In this document: in pieces, positions 55,277-64,000 of the stretch
How the letters are laid out: every line of letters starts with the position of its first letter
Position numbering within the stretch: position 1 is the stretch's first letter
From: Drosophila pseudoobscura
Taxonomy: Eukaryota > Arthropoda > Insecta > Diptera > Drosophilidae
Direction of reading: 5' to 3'
Assembly: GCF_009870125.1 (NCBI RefSeq)
Contig: NC_046683.1
Location: forward strand, 30,966,129 to 31,030,128
Length of the DNA: 64,000 nucleotides
Program-made: the position numbers and the translations under genes
Notes under the pieces: model-generated
Seen by the model: only the letters and a program-made list of their open reading frames with translations
What the model was told of the DNA's origin: nothing
The model's database searches: none

Positions 55277-57190
55277 ATTAGAGATGGAGGAGGAATTTTC
55301 AAAAGCGGCTAAAACTGCACGCTTATTCTCCGAGCTATCAATGCTTCCTGACACTATCCAACCAAGTTTTGTCTCCTGCTATGTTGGCAATTGGTCTGAT
55401 AGTCGAATCTGTCTGACGCACATTAAATCGAAGAACAAACCAGAACCTATCAACAGATCGATACGTTGGGGCTTGGAGAAATTAGGATCAGCTAGTTTTA
55501 GATTATTCGGCATGGGCCAATCTTTTGCGTCTACGCCGAAGTTAGGCTGCATTTCCGTAATTGAGTTGGTGACAATTGCAGCGAAGGAAGCTCGATAGCT
55601 TGCGTCCTGGGATTGTACAACTATATGTACAGACTTGCTCGAAGGTAGAATGGAATCTCCGATTCCAGAGATGTGAACATAAGACGAGCGATGATCCAAC
55701 TGCAACTGATCAGCAAGTCTAGATGTTACAAAGTTTGCCTGTGATGCAGAATCCAAAATGGCACGACATGGGATAAATGCTCCATAACGATCTGTTACAT
55801 GGACGAGGGCAGTAGGTAGCAACACGTTCTGGCTAGGCTGAGATTTCTGGATCGAGGGGGGAGGGCTAGAACACCCGCTTGCTAGAAGCACAGTCGCGGC
55901 CTCTTGCTGGATCAATTCCTCGGCCGGTGAAGAGGAAGATGAAGCACCAGTTCCCGATGGAATGTGGAGTAGCGTGTAATGTTTGGCCTGGCAATGCCTG
56001 CAAAGTCCTGACCTGCACCTCTGCAATTCATGGCCTTTTTTGAGGCAGTTCAAACACAAGCGGCTCTTCTTTGCTTCTTTGTATCGTTCAAACGCAGAGA
56101 GATTCAGGAATGCATGACATCTAGATATGTAATGCTCGGAGGAATTGCAATGGTTATATATGGGGTTAGGATGGTCGTTACTGGAGGTGATAAGGGTGAC
56201 AGGTTTGTCTTCTCCCACCTGTTGACTAGGACTTGTTGCCATGGCTGATCCCAAATTCTCCAGCATCCGACATCTCGCTTCCAAAAATGAGGCCATGCTT
56301 GACCACCGAGGCAATCCTGACGTCGGCAAGCTATCTTCCCATTTCTCCTTTGTTTTGTGGTCCAGTTTCGTGCCTATGATGAAAATCAGCAACCCATCCA
56401 AAATCTCCTGCGGGGTCGCCAAGGTCTGAAGTGCACGCAAGTGCGAATTGATTTTGTCGCTGAGCGCGCGCAAGCCGATAGCTGAGCCCTTCTCCACCCC
56501 TTGCAGCCCGAAAATAGCCTTGACGTGTGCCTGAAAATGTAACAGTTTATTATCGAATCGCAACATTAGCAAATGCAACGCCTTGTCGTAATTCTCCTCA
56601 GAAAGTTCCAAGGAACGAATCGTATCCAGCGCAGCACCATCTAGACATCCACGCAGATATTGGAATTTTTCGATGATTGGGATACGATGGTCTTTGTGCA
56701 CCATTGTCGAGAACATTGAGTGGAATTCTGGCCAATCCATGTAGCTCCCACCGAATCGCGGAAGCTGCAACTCGGGCATTCGAGAACGGCCTATACTACT
56801 ATAGCCGAACAACGACGAATTCCCCTCGAGAGTATGCCGAGCTGTTGAATTGGCAACATTTACCGTGCGCGCAGCCATCAACTCCCGCGAAAGCCTGGAC
56901 CTAACCTTGACGTAAACATTCGAAAAGTCCAGCCGGGCATCATGGGCTAACTGCAGGAAATCCAACCTTTCAAGGCTCGTTTGAGCGGCATCGAAATCCG
57001 CATTCATTCGCTCAATTTGCTCTAAGCGAGCTTGAAGTTCTGCCTCATCTAACTCGGCAAGCTCTTCCTTGGTGAGAAAGCGATCCATGGCCTTTAGTTG
57101 GCGCGCGACGGACTCGGCCTTGTGCTTGTAGAAATCAACATCACTCGGCATTGCTGCGTTCGCGACATTGGTAGGCTCAGGTGCTGCCAT
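55277..57190 (-). CDS. BEL/Pao copy G Gag-protease polyprotein, nearly intact
   Basis: The longest frame of the window: 603 codons from the ATG at 57190 to a TAG at 55379-55381. After that stop the same frame stays open to about 55277 (ETKLGWIVSGS). An N-terminal coiled-coil-like part (residues 1-110) precedes the Gag core (LPRFGGSYMDWPEFHSMF near 145). A damaged first knuckle near 342 has Tyr for the first Cys. CLNCLKKGHELQRC near 377 and CRHCQAKHYTLLH follow. The A17-type protease has LDSASQANFV near 477 and LLIGSGLFF near 583. Gag would form particles and the protease would mature them. RT and later domains are lost by the junction at 55276. A primer-binding site and LTR lie upstream. Confidence 0.87.
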
Positions 57191-57539
57191 GTTGAGGTTT
57201 TAAAAGAGTCACTCAGCACGACCGAAAAAAACACCCTGTATACGTATAAACGTGCGAACCGAAAGCAAAGGGATTACAGCTAATGCCTTTAGCTGTGCGG
57301 CTGTGCGAGCTGTCCGATTCCGCTTTGTACTCCGCTTGTGTGTATTAGTGAGTTCGCTGCACTGCACTGACCGAATTGTCGCGACAGAGAAATTAATAGC
57401 CAGCAATGCGTGTATGTAGGTGTATGTAAAGTATGTTTTAGCACCGAATTGTGCTTAACCGCCGAAAATTTGTTAAGGCTAACGAATGTCGATCGCGAAT
57501 GATTATTAATTGACACTGAAACTCAGAGAGCACGTCGAG
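57191..57539 (-). promoter_or_regulatory. BEL copy G leader (untranslated)
   Basis: About 350 bp between the Gag ATG (57190) and the primer-binding site (57540). I see no reading frame with homology. Packaging signals of the element would be expected here. Confidence 0.6.
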
Positions 57540-57557
57540 ATCACGTCGGGGTCACCA
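57540..57557 (-). promoter_or_regulatory. primer-binding site, tRNA-Trp type
   Basis: The minus strand reads TGGTGACCCCGACGTGAT, complementary over 18 nt to the 3' end of eukaryotic tRNA-Trp with CCA, as I remember that sequence. It lies 7 bp inside the LTR, where reverse transcription of an LTR element is primed. Confidence 0.82.
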
Positions 57558-57564
57558 AATTTTA

Positions 57565-57949
57565 TGTGGAGATAATGTTTTTTATCCCCAATCGGCCGAC
57601 TAATTATTTCAATTAAATAAAACTCGGTGCAGAAATAAAATTGCGATATGTTCTTTAATGCGTGACATCCAAATTGCAAGTGTGGCTTGCCTGCCCTTTA
57701 CATTGCCGCTCCGATCGCTAAGCGCAGCTTCGCTCGGCCGACGTCGGTAGGCAGACGCAAAGCGGAGATAGCGAAGAGCGAGCTGGCAGAGAGCGTTTAG
57801 CAGGGCAAGCACGCGCAAAGCTTTAACAAACAAATGAGTGACATAGACATAAGTAACAAACAAAATAAGCGGCTGACAGCCAAGAATTAGGTGCTATTTG
57901 GCAAGCAGCTAATCGGCTGGGTTCTGCTCCGAACAGCCATTATTACACA
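57565..57949 (-). mobile_element. BEL copy G 5' LTR (about 385 bp)
   Basis: Bounded on the plus strand by TGTGGAGATAATG and CATTATTACACA, which form an imperfect terminal inverted repeat with TG...CA ends. The outer part (from 57706) is repeated at 53001 and 59907. Past 57949 Helitron sequence follows, so copy G appears to have inserted into the Helitron fragment. Exact ends are estimated by a base or two. Confidence 0.75.
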
Positions 57950-58690
57950 TTTTTAACGCCACATCGAGGCAAGGTTCCTGACCATCGGGATATGCGTTCT
58001 ACTGATGCTCTTGGTAATATTTAAACAGTTCATCCAAAGAATGATGAATGTTTCTATTTGCTGTTTTTGCTGGTAAATGTTCGTAGGCCATACGTTAATT
58101 AATGCAATTGTTGATGGAAATGGTGGTGTATTTTTCTTGGAAGTCTCTGGTGAAACTGGAAAGACATTCCTCATATCATTGATTTTGGTCATTGTTCGTG
58201 CGTGATCCAAAATTGAGGTATCAGTTTCTTATTCTGGAATAACGGCCACGATTTTATAGGGTTGTCGTACGGCTCATTCAGTCTGCAATGGCAAACGTTT
58301 TAGTTGCCTTAAAAAACATCATCTGATCGAACTGTAAAATACTGTGCAATGACTCGAGAATTTTTGGTGGCGCAATAATTTAACTATCTGGCTATATGAC
58401 GAAACTTCAACTGGTAGTATTTTTAAACGACCCATCTGCTGAAGATTTATACAAGCAATTGCGGCCTATCGATAATGACCGTGTACCTGTTCACGAATTG
58501 AACATACTCCTAATTTTTGCAATTTTGTCTCATCAGCAAAGAACTCACGAACATCATTGCTTACCAAAAAGACAAATGGTTAAGAGAGCGAGCAATTTTG
58601 GCGGCTAAGAATAAACATGTGAATGACTTTAGTTGTATAATTCAGAATCAAGTCGTTGGTAATCTGTATTCATTCAAATCGTGTATTATC
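57950..58690 (+). pseudogene. Helitron helicase fragment H2
   Basis: The same as H1 at +4705 without indels. HPKNDECFYL, the Walker A block GETGKT (58149-58166) and the RERAILAAKNK block are all present. It shares single-base differences with H3 against H1 (for example near 58424 and 58543), so H2 and H3 are the more recent pair. Confidence 0.82.
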
Positions 58691-58993
58691 TTTCGTACTA
58701 TTTTTGTTTTGCACTCCGCTTTTTTCCTTTTGTTTTGCATAAACAGCAGGTGTTTTCGTAAAATAATTAATTAACTCCCTAACCAGCCTACAATCTGGAA
58801 ATCTATACTATTCCACGACTCTTTTTTAACTTTTTATTTTTATGCTTTGGTTTGTCGTGTTGCTTGTTGTTGCTAGTAAATACGCATTACATCCCGCTCT
58901 CAGTTTATAGCTTTTTTTGTTTTATCACTCTCTCTCTATCACCTAAATATAAATAACTGTTCTTTCTTTATCGCTTTCAAAACTTTCTGTGCA
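58691..58993. mobile_element. LTR-like block, second copy
   Basis: Same as 53986-54288, ending at the same CTGTGCA/AGGCC joint to LOA. Confidence 0.6.
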
Positions 58994-59740
58994 AGGCCAA
59001 GCGGATATCTCCCAAGAGGAGGAATCTAAGCAAGCCTAGGCTGAGCAACGGGTACGGGAGGGCCGAAAAACACTTGATCGACCGCAGTGATGACAATGGG
59101 AAGATGACAGCGGCGCAGTGGCGGCGATCATCTCGCGAATGGGACGGGACCCCAGCGCTCCCATGCCCACGTTTTATGGAGCGGGATGGCTGAACGGGGT
59201 CAATATCCTCAAGTGCAACGACGACCCAACGCGACAGAAGCTCTGTGGGAGGGGGCCAAGCAGGAGGCGGTAGACAGGGAGTTAATCCCGTCTATACCAA
59301 AGGCGAAGGTGCTCTTCCCCATTGCTCTCCAAGGAGAGCGAGCACTGAAGCTGCTGCAGAGGCAAAATCCGGGCGTGCTGGAGAGCGAGGAGAAGCCCCT
59401 TATGAAAGCTTCCTGCTACATGGCACACGACAGACCCGCACCACAGGACGAACTTGGGAGTCTGGTGACAGAAGCCGGACCCAAAAACCACCAACTCATC
59501 ATTAGTACGGATTCCAATGCCCACCAAAATGTGTGGGGAAGCCCCGACATCAAGGACAATGGTAAGTCACTCCTAGACTTTATACTATCCAATAACTTAG
59601 ATGTAGCAAACGTGGGGGAGGAAAACATCTTCGTAGGTCCCACCTCGTCAAACGTGCTAGACCTAACTCTCGTCACGACAAAGAGTACTTTAGTATCTGG
59701 CTGGAGAGTTCTCGAAAGACCATCCTTCTCAGACCATTAG
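58994..59740 (+). pseudogene. LOA deletion derivative L4
   Basis: Copy of L2 at +6906, including the 28-bp deletion and the intact 184-codon fusion frame (59186-59740) from the AGWLNGVNIL region through LESEEKPLM to the endonuclease end SDH. Only a few substitutions separate it from L2 (one changes Glu to Lys in the PLMEAS block). It lacks the extra left-hand ORF1 sequence that L2 has. Confidence 0.82.
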
Positions 59741-60155
59741 TACATTCAGTTCAAGTTCGAGTTCAAAAACTCTTCGATGATAAACATTCGGTATACAAAC
59801 TTTCTCTCAACCTCAAGGAATTTTTTAAAATCGCCAAACAAGCGATCGAAGAGATCGTCAAAAATGGAGGAAATTCTTTCTTTTTGGTTTTGATTTGAAT
59901 AAACCTCCGCTCCGATCGCTAAGTGCAGCTTCGCTCGGCCGACGTCGGTAGGCAGACGCAAAGCGGAGATAGCGAAGAGCGAGCTGGCAGAGAGCGTTTA
60001 GCAGGGCAAGCACGCGCAAAGCTTTAACAAACAAATGAGTGACATAGACATAAGTAACAAACAAAATAAGCGGCTGACAGCCAAGAATTAGGTGCTATTT
60101 GGCAAGCAGCTAATCGGCTGGGTTCTGCTCCGAACAGCCATTATTACACATTTTT
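59741..60155 (-). mobile_element. BEL tail and truncated LTR, second copy
   Basis: Copy of 52836-53249 at +6906: BEL pre-integrase tail to 59906, then the outer LTR part from 59907. Confidence 0.72.
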
Positions 60156-60890
60156 AACGCCACATCGAGGCAAGGTTCCTGACCATCGGGATATGCGTTC
60201 TACTGATGCTCTTGGTAATATTTAAACAGTTCATCCAAAGAATGATGAATGTTTCTATTTGCTGTTTTTGCTGGTAAATGTTCGTAGGCCATACGTTAAT
60301 TAATGCAATTGTTGATGGAAATGGTGGTGTATTTTTCTTGGAAGTCTCTGGTGAAACTGGAAAGACATTCCTCATATCATTGATTTTGGTCATTGTTCGT
60401 GCGTGATCCAAAATTGAGGTATCAGTTTCTTATTCTGGAATAACGGCCACGATTTTATAGGGTTGTCGTACGGCTCATTCAGTCTGCAATGGCAAACGTT
60501 TTAGTTGCCTTAAAAAACATCATCTGATCGAACTGTAAAATACTGTGCAATGACTCGAGAATTTTTGGTGGCGCAATAATTTAACTATCTGGCTATATGA
60601 CGAAACTTCAACTGGTAGTATTTTTAAACGACCCATCTGCTGAAGATTTATACAAGCAATTGCGGCCTATCGATAATGACCGTGTACCTGTTCACGAATT
60701 GAACATACTCCTAATTTTTGCAATTTTGTCTCATCAGCAAAGAACTCACGAACATCATTGCTTACCAAAAAGACAAATGGTTAAGAGAGCGAGCAATTTT
60801 GGCGGCTAAGAATAAACATGTGAATGACTTTAGTTGTATAATTCAGAATCAAGTCGTTGGTAATCTGTATTCATTCAAATCGTGTATTAT
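60156..60890 (+). pseudogene. Helitron helicase fragment H3
   Basis: Copy of H1 at +6906 and of H2 at +2201, with the same frame breaks and the Walker A block at 60350-60367. Confidence 0.82.
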
Positions 60891-61194
60891 CTTTCGTACT
60901 ATTTTTGTTTTGCACTCCGCTTTTTTCCTTTTGTTTTGCATAAACAGCAGGTGTTTTCGTAAAATAATTAATTAACTCCCTAACCAGCCTACAATCTGGA
61001 AATCTATACTATTCCACGACTCTTTTTTAACTTTTTATTTTTATGCTTTGGTTTGTCGTGTTGCTTGTTGTTGCTAGTAAATACGCATTACATCCCGCTC
61101 TCAGTTTATAGCTTTTTTTGTTTTATCACTCTCTCTCTATCACCTAAATATAAATAACTGTTCTTTCTTTATCGCTTTCAAAACTTTCTGTGCA
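60891..61194. mobile_element. LTR-like block, third copy
   Basis: Same as 53986-54288 and 58691-58993, with the same joint to LOA at 61194. Confidence 0.6.
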
Positions 61195-61971
61195 AGGCCA
61201 AGCGGATATCTCCCAAGAGGAGGAATCTAAGCAAGCCTAGGCTGAGCAACGGGTACGGGAGGGCCGAAAAACACTTGATCGACCGCAGTGATGACAATGG
61301 GAAGATGACAGCGGCGCAGTGGCGGCGATCATCTCGCGAATGGGACGGGACCCCAGCGCTCCCATGCCCACGTTTTATGGAGCGGGATGGCTGAACGGGG
61401 TCAATATCCTCAAGTGCAACGACGACCCAACGCGACAGTGGCCGGTGGAGAAGGTGCCCCAACTGGAAGCTCTGTGGGAGGGGGCCAAGCAGGAGGCGGT
61501 AGACAGGGAGTTAATCCCGTCTATACCAAAGGCGAAGGTGCTCTTCCCCATTGCTCTCCAAGGAGAGCGAGCACTGAAGCTGCTGCAGAGGCAAAATCCG
61601 GGCGTGCTGGAGAGCGAGGAGAAGCCCCTTATGGAAGCTTCCTGCTACATGGCACGACAGACCCGCACCACAGGACGAACTTGGGAGTCTGGTGACAGAA
61701 GCCGGACCCAAAAACCACCAACTCATCATTAGTACGGATTCCAATGCCCACCAAAATGTGTGGGGAAGCCCCGACATCAAGGTATGTCAATGGTAAGTCA
61801 CTCCTAGACTTTATACTATCCAATAACTTAGATGTAGCAAACGTGGGGGAGGAAAACATCTTCGTAGGTCCCACCTCGTCAAACGTGCTAGACCTAACTC
61901 TCGTCACGACAAAGAGTACTTTAGTATCTGGCTGGAGAGTTCTCGAAAGACCATCCTTCTCAGACCATTAG
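61195..61971 (+). pseudogene. LOA deletion derivative L5
   Basis: Copy of L3 at +6906. It has the same frame shift after SCYMA, plus a unique 4-bp change near 61783 (AAGGTATGTCAATGG for AAGGACAATGG) that breaks the endonuclease frame again. The remaining frame 61744-61971 covers the end of the endonuclease. Confidence 0.82.
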
Positions 61972-61976
61972 TACAT

Positions 61977-64000
61977 TCAGTTCAAGTTCGAGTTCAAAAA
62001 CTCTTCGATGATAAACATTCGGTATACAAACTTTCTCTCAACCTCAAGGAATTTTTTAAAATCGCCAAACAAGCGATCGAAGAGATCGTCAAAAATGGAG
62101 GAAATTCTTTCTTTTTGGTTTTGATTTGAATAAACCTCAATACATATGCAATGACTCTTTCTAGCCTCTTTTGGCCAATGTTCCTTAGATTTCGCCAACC
62201 ATTGAGGCCCTTTCCACCAAATCTTAAAATCTTTTAGCTTGATGCTACATCTGCTGGATTGTCTTCAGTTCTAACGTGTCCCCATTCAATTTCTTTAATC
62301 TTTCTTACTTTGCCAGTTCGACGCCTGATAAAGTTGTCTTTATTGTCTCCATTCTTTATCCAGGCTAGAGTAATAGTAGAATCACTCCAGGCACTCCAAA
62401 CTATTTTGGAATAGTTTTCCGATTCTTCTTTGGATTAACTTTGCTTTTGCTGGATATTATAATTGTAGAATTATCTACCTTGGCATACACTATGGCAGCA
62501 TAAGCCTTTTCGGATGCATCGGAAAACCCATGAATTTGCATCGACTTATTGTGTTGAGAATTTAGCTATCTCGATATCCGAATGCTCTCTAACTCTGAAC
62601 TATTTTTAAACGAATTCCATTCCCGAGTATCCTGTTCTGATAATTCTTCATCCCAATTTTTGTCTGCTAGCCAAAGTTTTTGAATAAACAATTTTCCCAT
62701 AAGTGTCACTGGAGACAACCAGCCTAAGGGCTCATACATCTTGGCTGAGGTATATAATACTATTCTCTTGTTATTTTTCTTAATTGGTTCATAGTGGAAA
62801 TTTAACCTAAACTCGTCTTTAACCGGTTCCCATTGTAGTCCTAATGTTTTGACGGAAACATTAAACCCAAGTTAAACCCAACCTTATTAATCTTCCGGGT
62901 AACTTCTTTTACATGCTTTTTAGCATCCAGTATCGTGTCGGCACCTGTCATCAGGTCGTCCATATAAAAATCATTCTTTATGATTTCCCAAATTGCTTGA
63001 TTTTTGCAAGTATCTGCTATTGCAACAAGTACCCTGGTTGCTAAGTAGGGTGCTGAAGCTGTACCGTACGTAACGGTTCTACGTTTATAATCTTGTAACT
63101 TTTCGTTTGGGTTATCTCTCCAAATGATATGCAAATATTGTTGATCGCCTTTATCAACATTAATTGCCGGTACATTTTTTCAATGTCCGCAGATATTACA
63201 AATGGCCATTTACGCCATTTCACCATAATATTGAAGATATATTTTTGGACCCTTGGTCCAACCCACATGATATCATTTAAACTTTTGTTTGTGGTTTTTG
63301 GTGAAGTATCGAAAACCACCCTCAGCTTTGTCGTTAGACTGGAATCTCTTATGACTCCTTGATGGGGTAAATAATATTTCCCATCTTCTTTGGAGTCTAC
63401 CATATGTCCTAAGTTTTTATATTCGTGCATGAGCTTCACATATATTTTTCTTTTAATGTTGTATTATTGCTGAGCTTTCTTTCTAAACTGTAAAATCACG
63501 CTATAGCTTGGGGTTTTGAATCTCCTAGATCCTTTTCTTTTTTAAATGGTACTTTAACCACATACCTACCATTCTCATCTCTTCTTGTTGTTTCCAAGAA
63601 ATGCTCCTCGCACACATCTTTTTCTTTTTCATTCTTTTCACTTTCCAATTCCCAGAACCGCTCCAAGTCCCCAACTCTAATTGTTGTCGCCACAATAAAT
63701 TTATCACCTTTTGATTTGGTGCAACCGGATATAATCCATCCGAATTCTGTATTTTGTCCAAGTAATCCGTCTATTTTTACTACTCCTCTTTTAAAATATG
63801 GGTATACAAATCTATTCCAATCTACCCTACTTGGTTTGTTAATGTTAGGGTCTGCCAACACATAATCTTGCCACTTAGTTTTCTCAATATTGAAAGACTT
63901 TAATGGTGAAGCTTTCATCAGTTTCGGAAGAATAATTGCTTCAATATTTAGAGGACCTTTATTTAATCATGAGTTTTTACCGATAAAGTAGCTTGTACTT
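61977..64000 (-). pseudogene. BEL copy F2 Pol (duplicate of copy F)
   Basis: Repeats 47200-49223 at an offset of exactly 14,777 bp with no indel and only a handful of substitutions. The same domains are present: pre-integrase linker, RNase H, RT with the YMDDLMTGA box (near 62970), the pre-RT linker and the protease end. It has the same frameshifts as copy F, so it was already dead when duplicated. The window ends inside it; the DINE-1 (iii) position would lie just beyond. Confidence 0.87.

Larger units (their letters stand above)
51996..61976 (+). repeat. segmental array of a LOA-BEL-LTR-Helitron composite
   Basis: The module order is: LOA derivative, ~165 bp of BEL tail (minus), BEL LTR piece, Helitron helicase fragment, LTR-like block, next LOA derivative. 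Starts of the LTR piece are at 53001, 57706 and 59907 (offsets 4705 and 2201). The block from L2 to L3 recurs as L4 to L5 at +6906 with no indel until a 4-bp change near 61783. Differences are single bases, so the amplification is recent. The second unit also holds the 2.2-kb BEL copy G gag. Confidence 0.9.

Noticed and set aside
55379..57283. Plus-strand frames at 56030, 56241, 56677 and 57098
   Set aside because: All lie opposite the 603-codon BEL Gag-protease frame or its leader and show no homology of their own.
57565..57949. GC-rich segment with short inverted repeats (near 57706-57790) as a tRNA or structured RNA gene
   Set aside because: It lies inside the BEL copy G LTR, has no tRNA arm pattern, and is repeated only as part of the array.

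Overview
The window looks like a stretch of Drosophila heterochromatin made almost entirely of broken, nested and duplicated transposable elements. The element set is typical of Drosophila: gypsy-type and BEL/Pao LTR retrotransposons, R1-, LOA-, CR1- and jockey-type non-LTR elements, a Transib (RAG1-related) DNA transposon, Helitron helicase remnants and DINE-1/INE-1-like Helitron-derived repeats. The form of the DINE-1 repeats and the LOA/Bilbo-like elements would fit the obscura group, but that is an inference. I recognise no host protein gene, tRNA, rRNA or CRISPR array.

Layout. 1-2355: gypsy-like gag/pol fragment (minus). 3000-6644: R1-clade element (plus), interrupted by a BEL element (copy A, 6645-10382); the R1 3' end resumes at 10383 and a second BEL copy (B) follows to 11870. 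11871-13949: unassigned, AT-rich. 13950-16189: a second gypsy-type pol (minus). 16190-28530: a mosaic of two Transib fragments, three copies of a 335-bp LTR (here LTRx), BEL copy D with an extra downstream zinc-finger/protease-like ORF, a CR1-type element inside a second BEL family, and a 313-bp LTR of that family. 29204-32575: the most complete Transib gene, split by a solo LTR with a 5-bp target duplication and by a DINE-1 repeat. 32781-34170: decayed LOA element. 35365-36842: DINE-1 carrying a GC-rich insert. 36843-39435: degenerate retroelement debris. 39436-41865: BEL copy C. 42740-44791: BEL and jockey remnants.

44912-64000 is the youngest-looking part. A LOA element begins at 44912 with a sequence that folds like an HDV-type self-cleaving ribozyme and encodes ORF1 plus the endonuclease part of ORF2. 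It is joined to a minus-strand BEL pol/gag (47210-51282) that contains another DINE-1. From 51996 to 61976 a composite of LOA deletion derivative, BEL tail, LTR piece, Helitron helicase fragment and LTR-like sequence is repeated with almost no divergence (offsets 4705, 2201 and 6906 bp). The BEL pol at 47200-49223 recurs at 61977-64000 with an offset of exactly 14,777 bp. Within this array lies the longest open reading frame of the window, a 603-residue BEL Gag-protease with a tRNA-Trp-type primer-binding site and a 5' LTR.

No gene here works with another in a pathway. The history is one of insertion into insertion, microhomology-like rejoining and later segmental duplication. No retroelement copy is complete: each lacks a domain or has frameshifts or stops, although individual domains such as the BEL YMDD reverse transcriptase box, integrase DDE residues and Transib catalytic residues are still readable.
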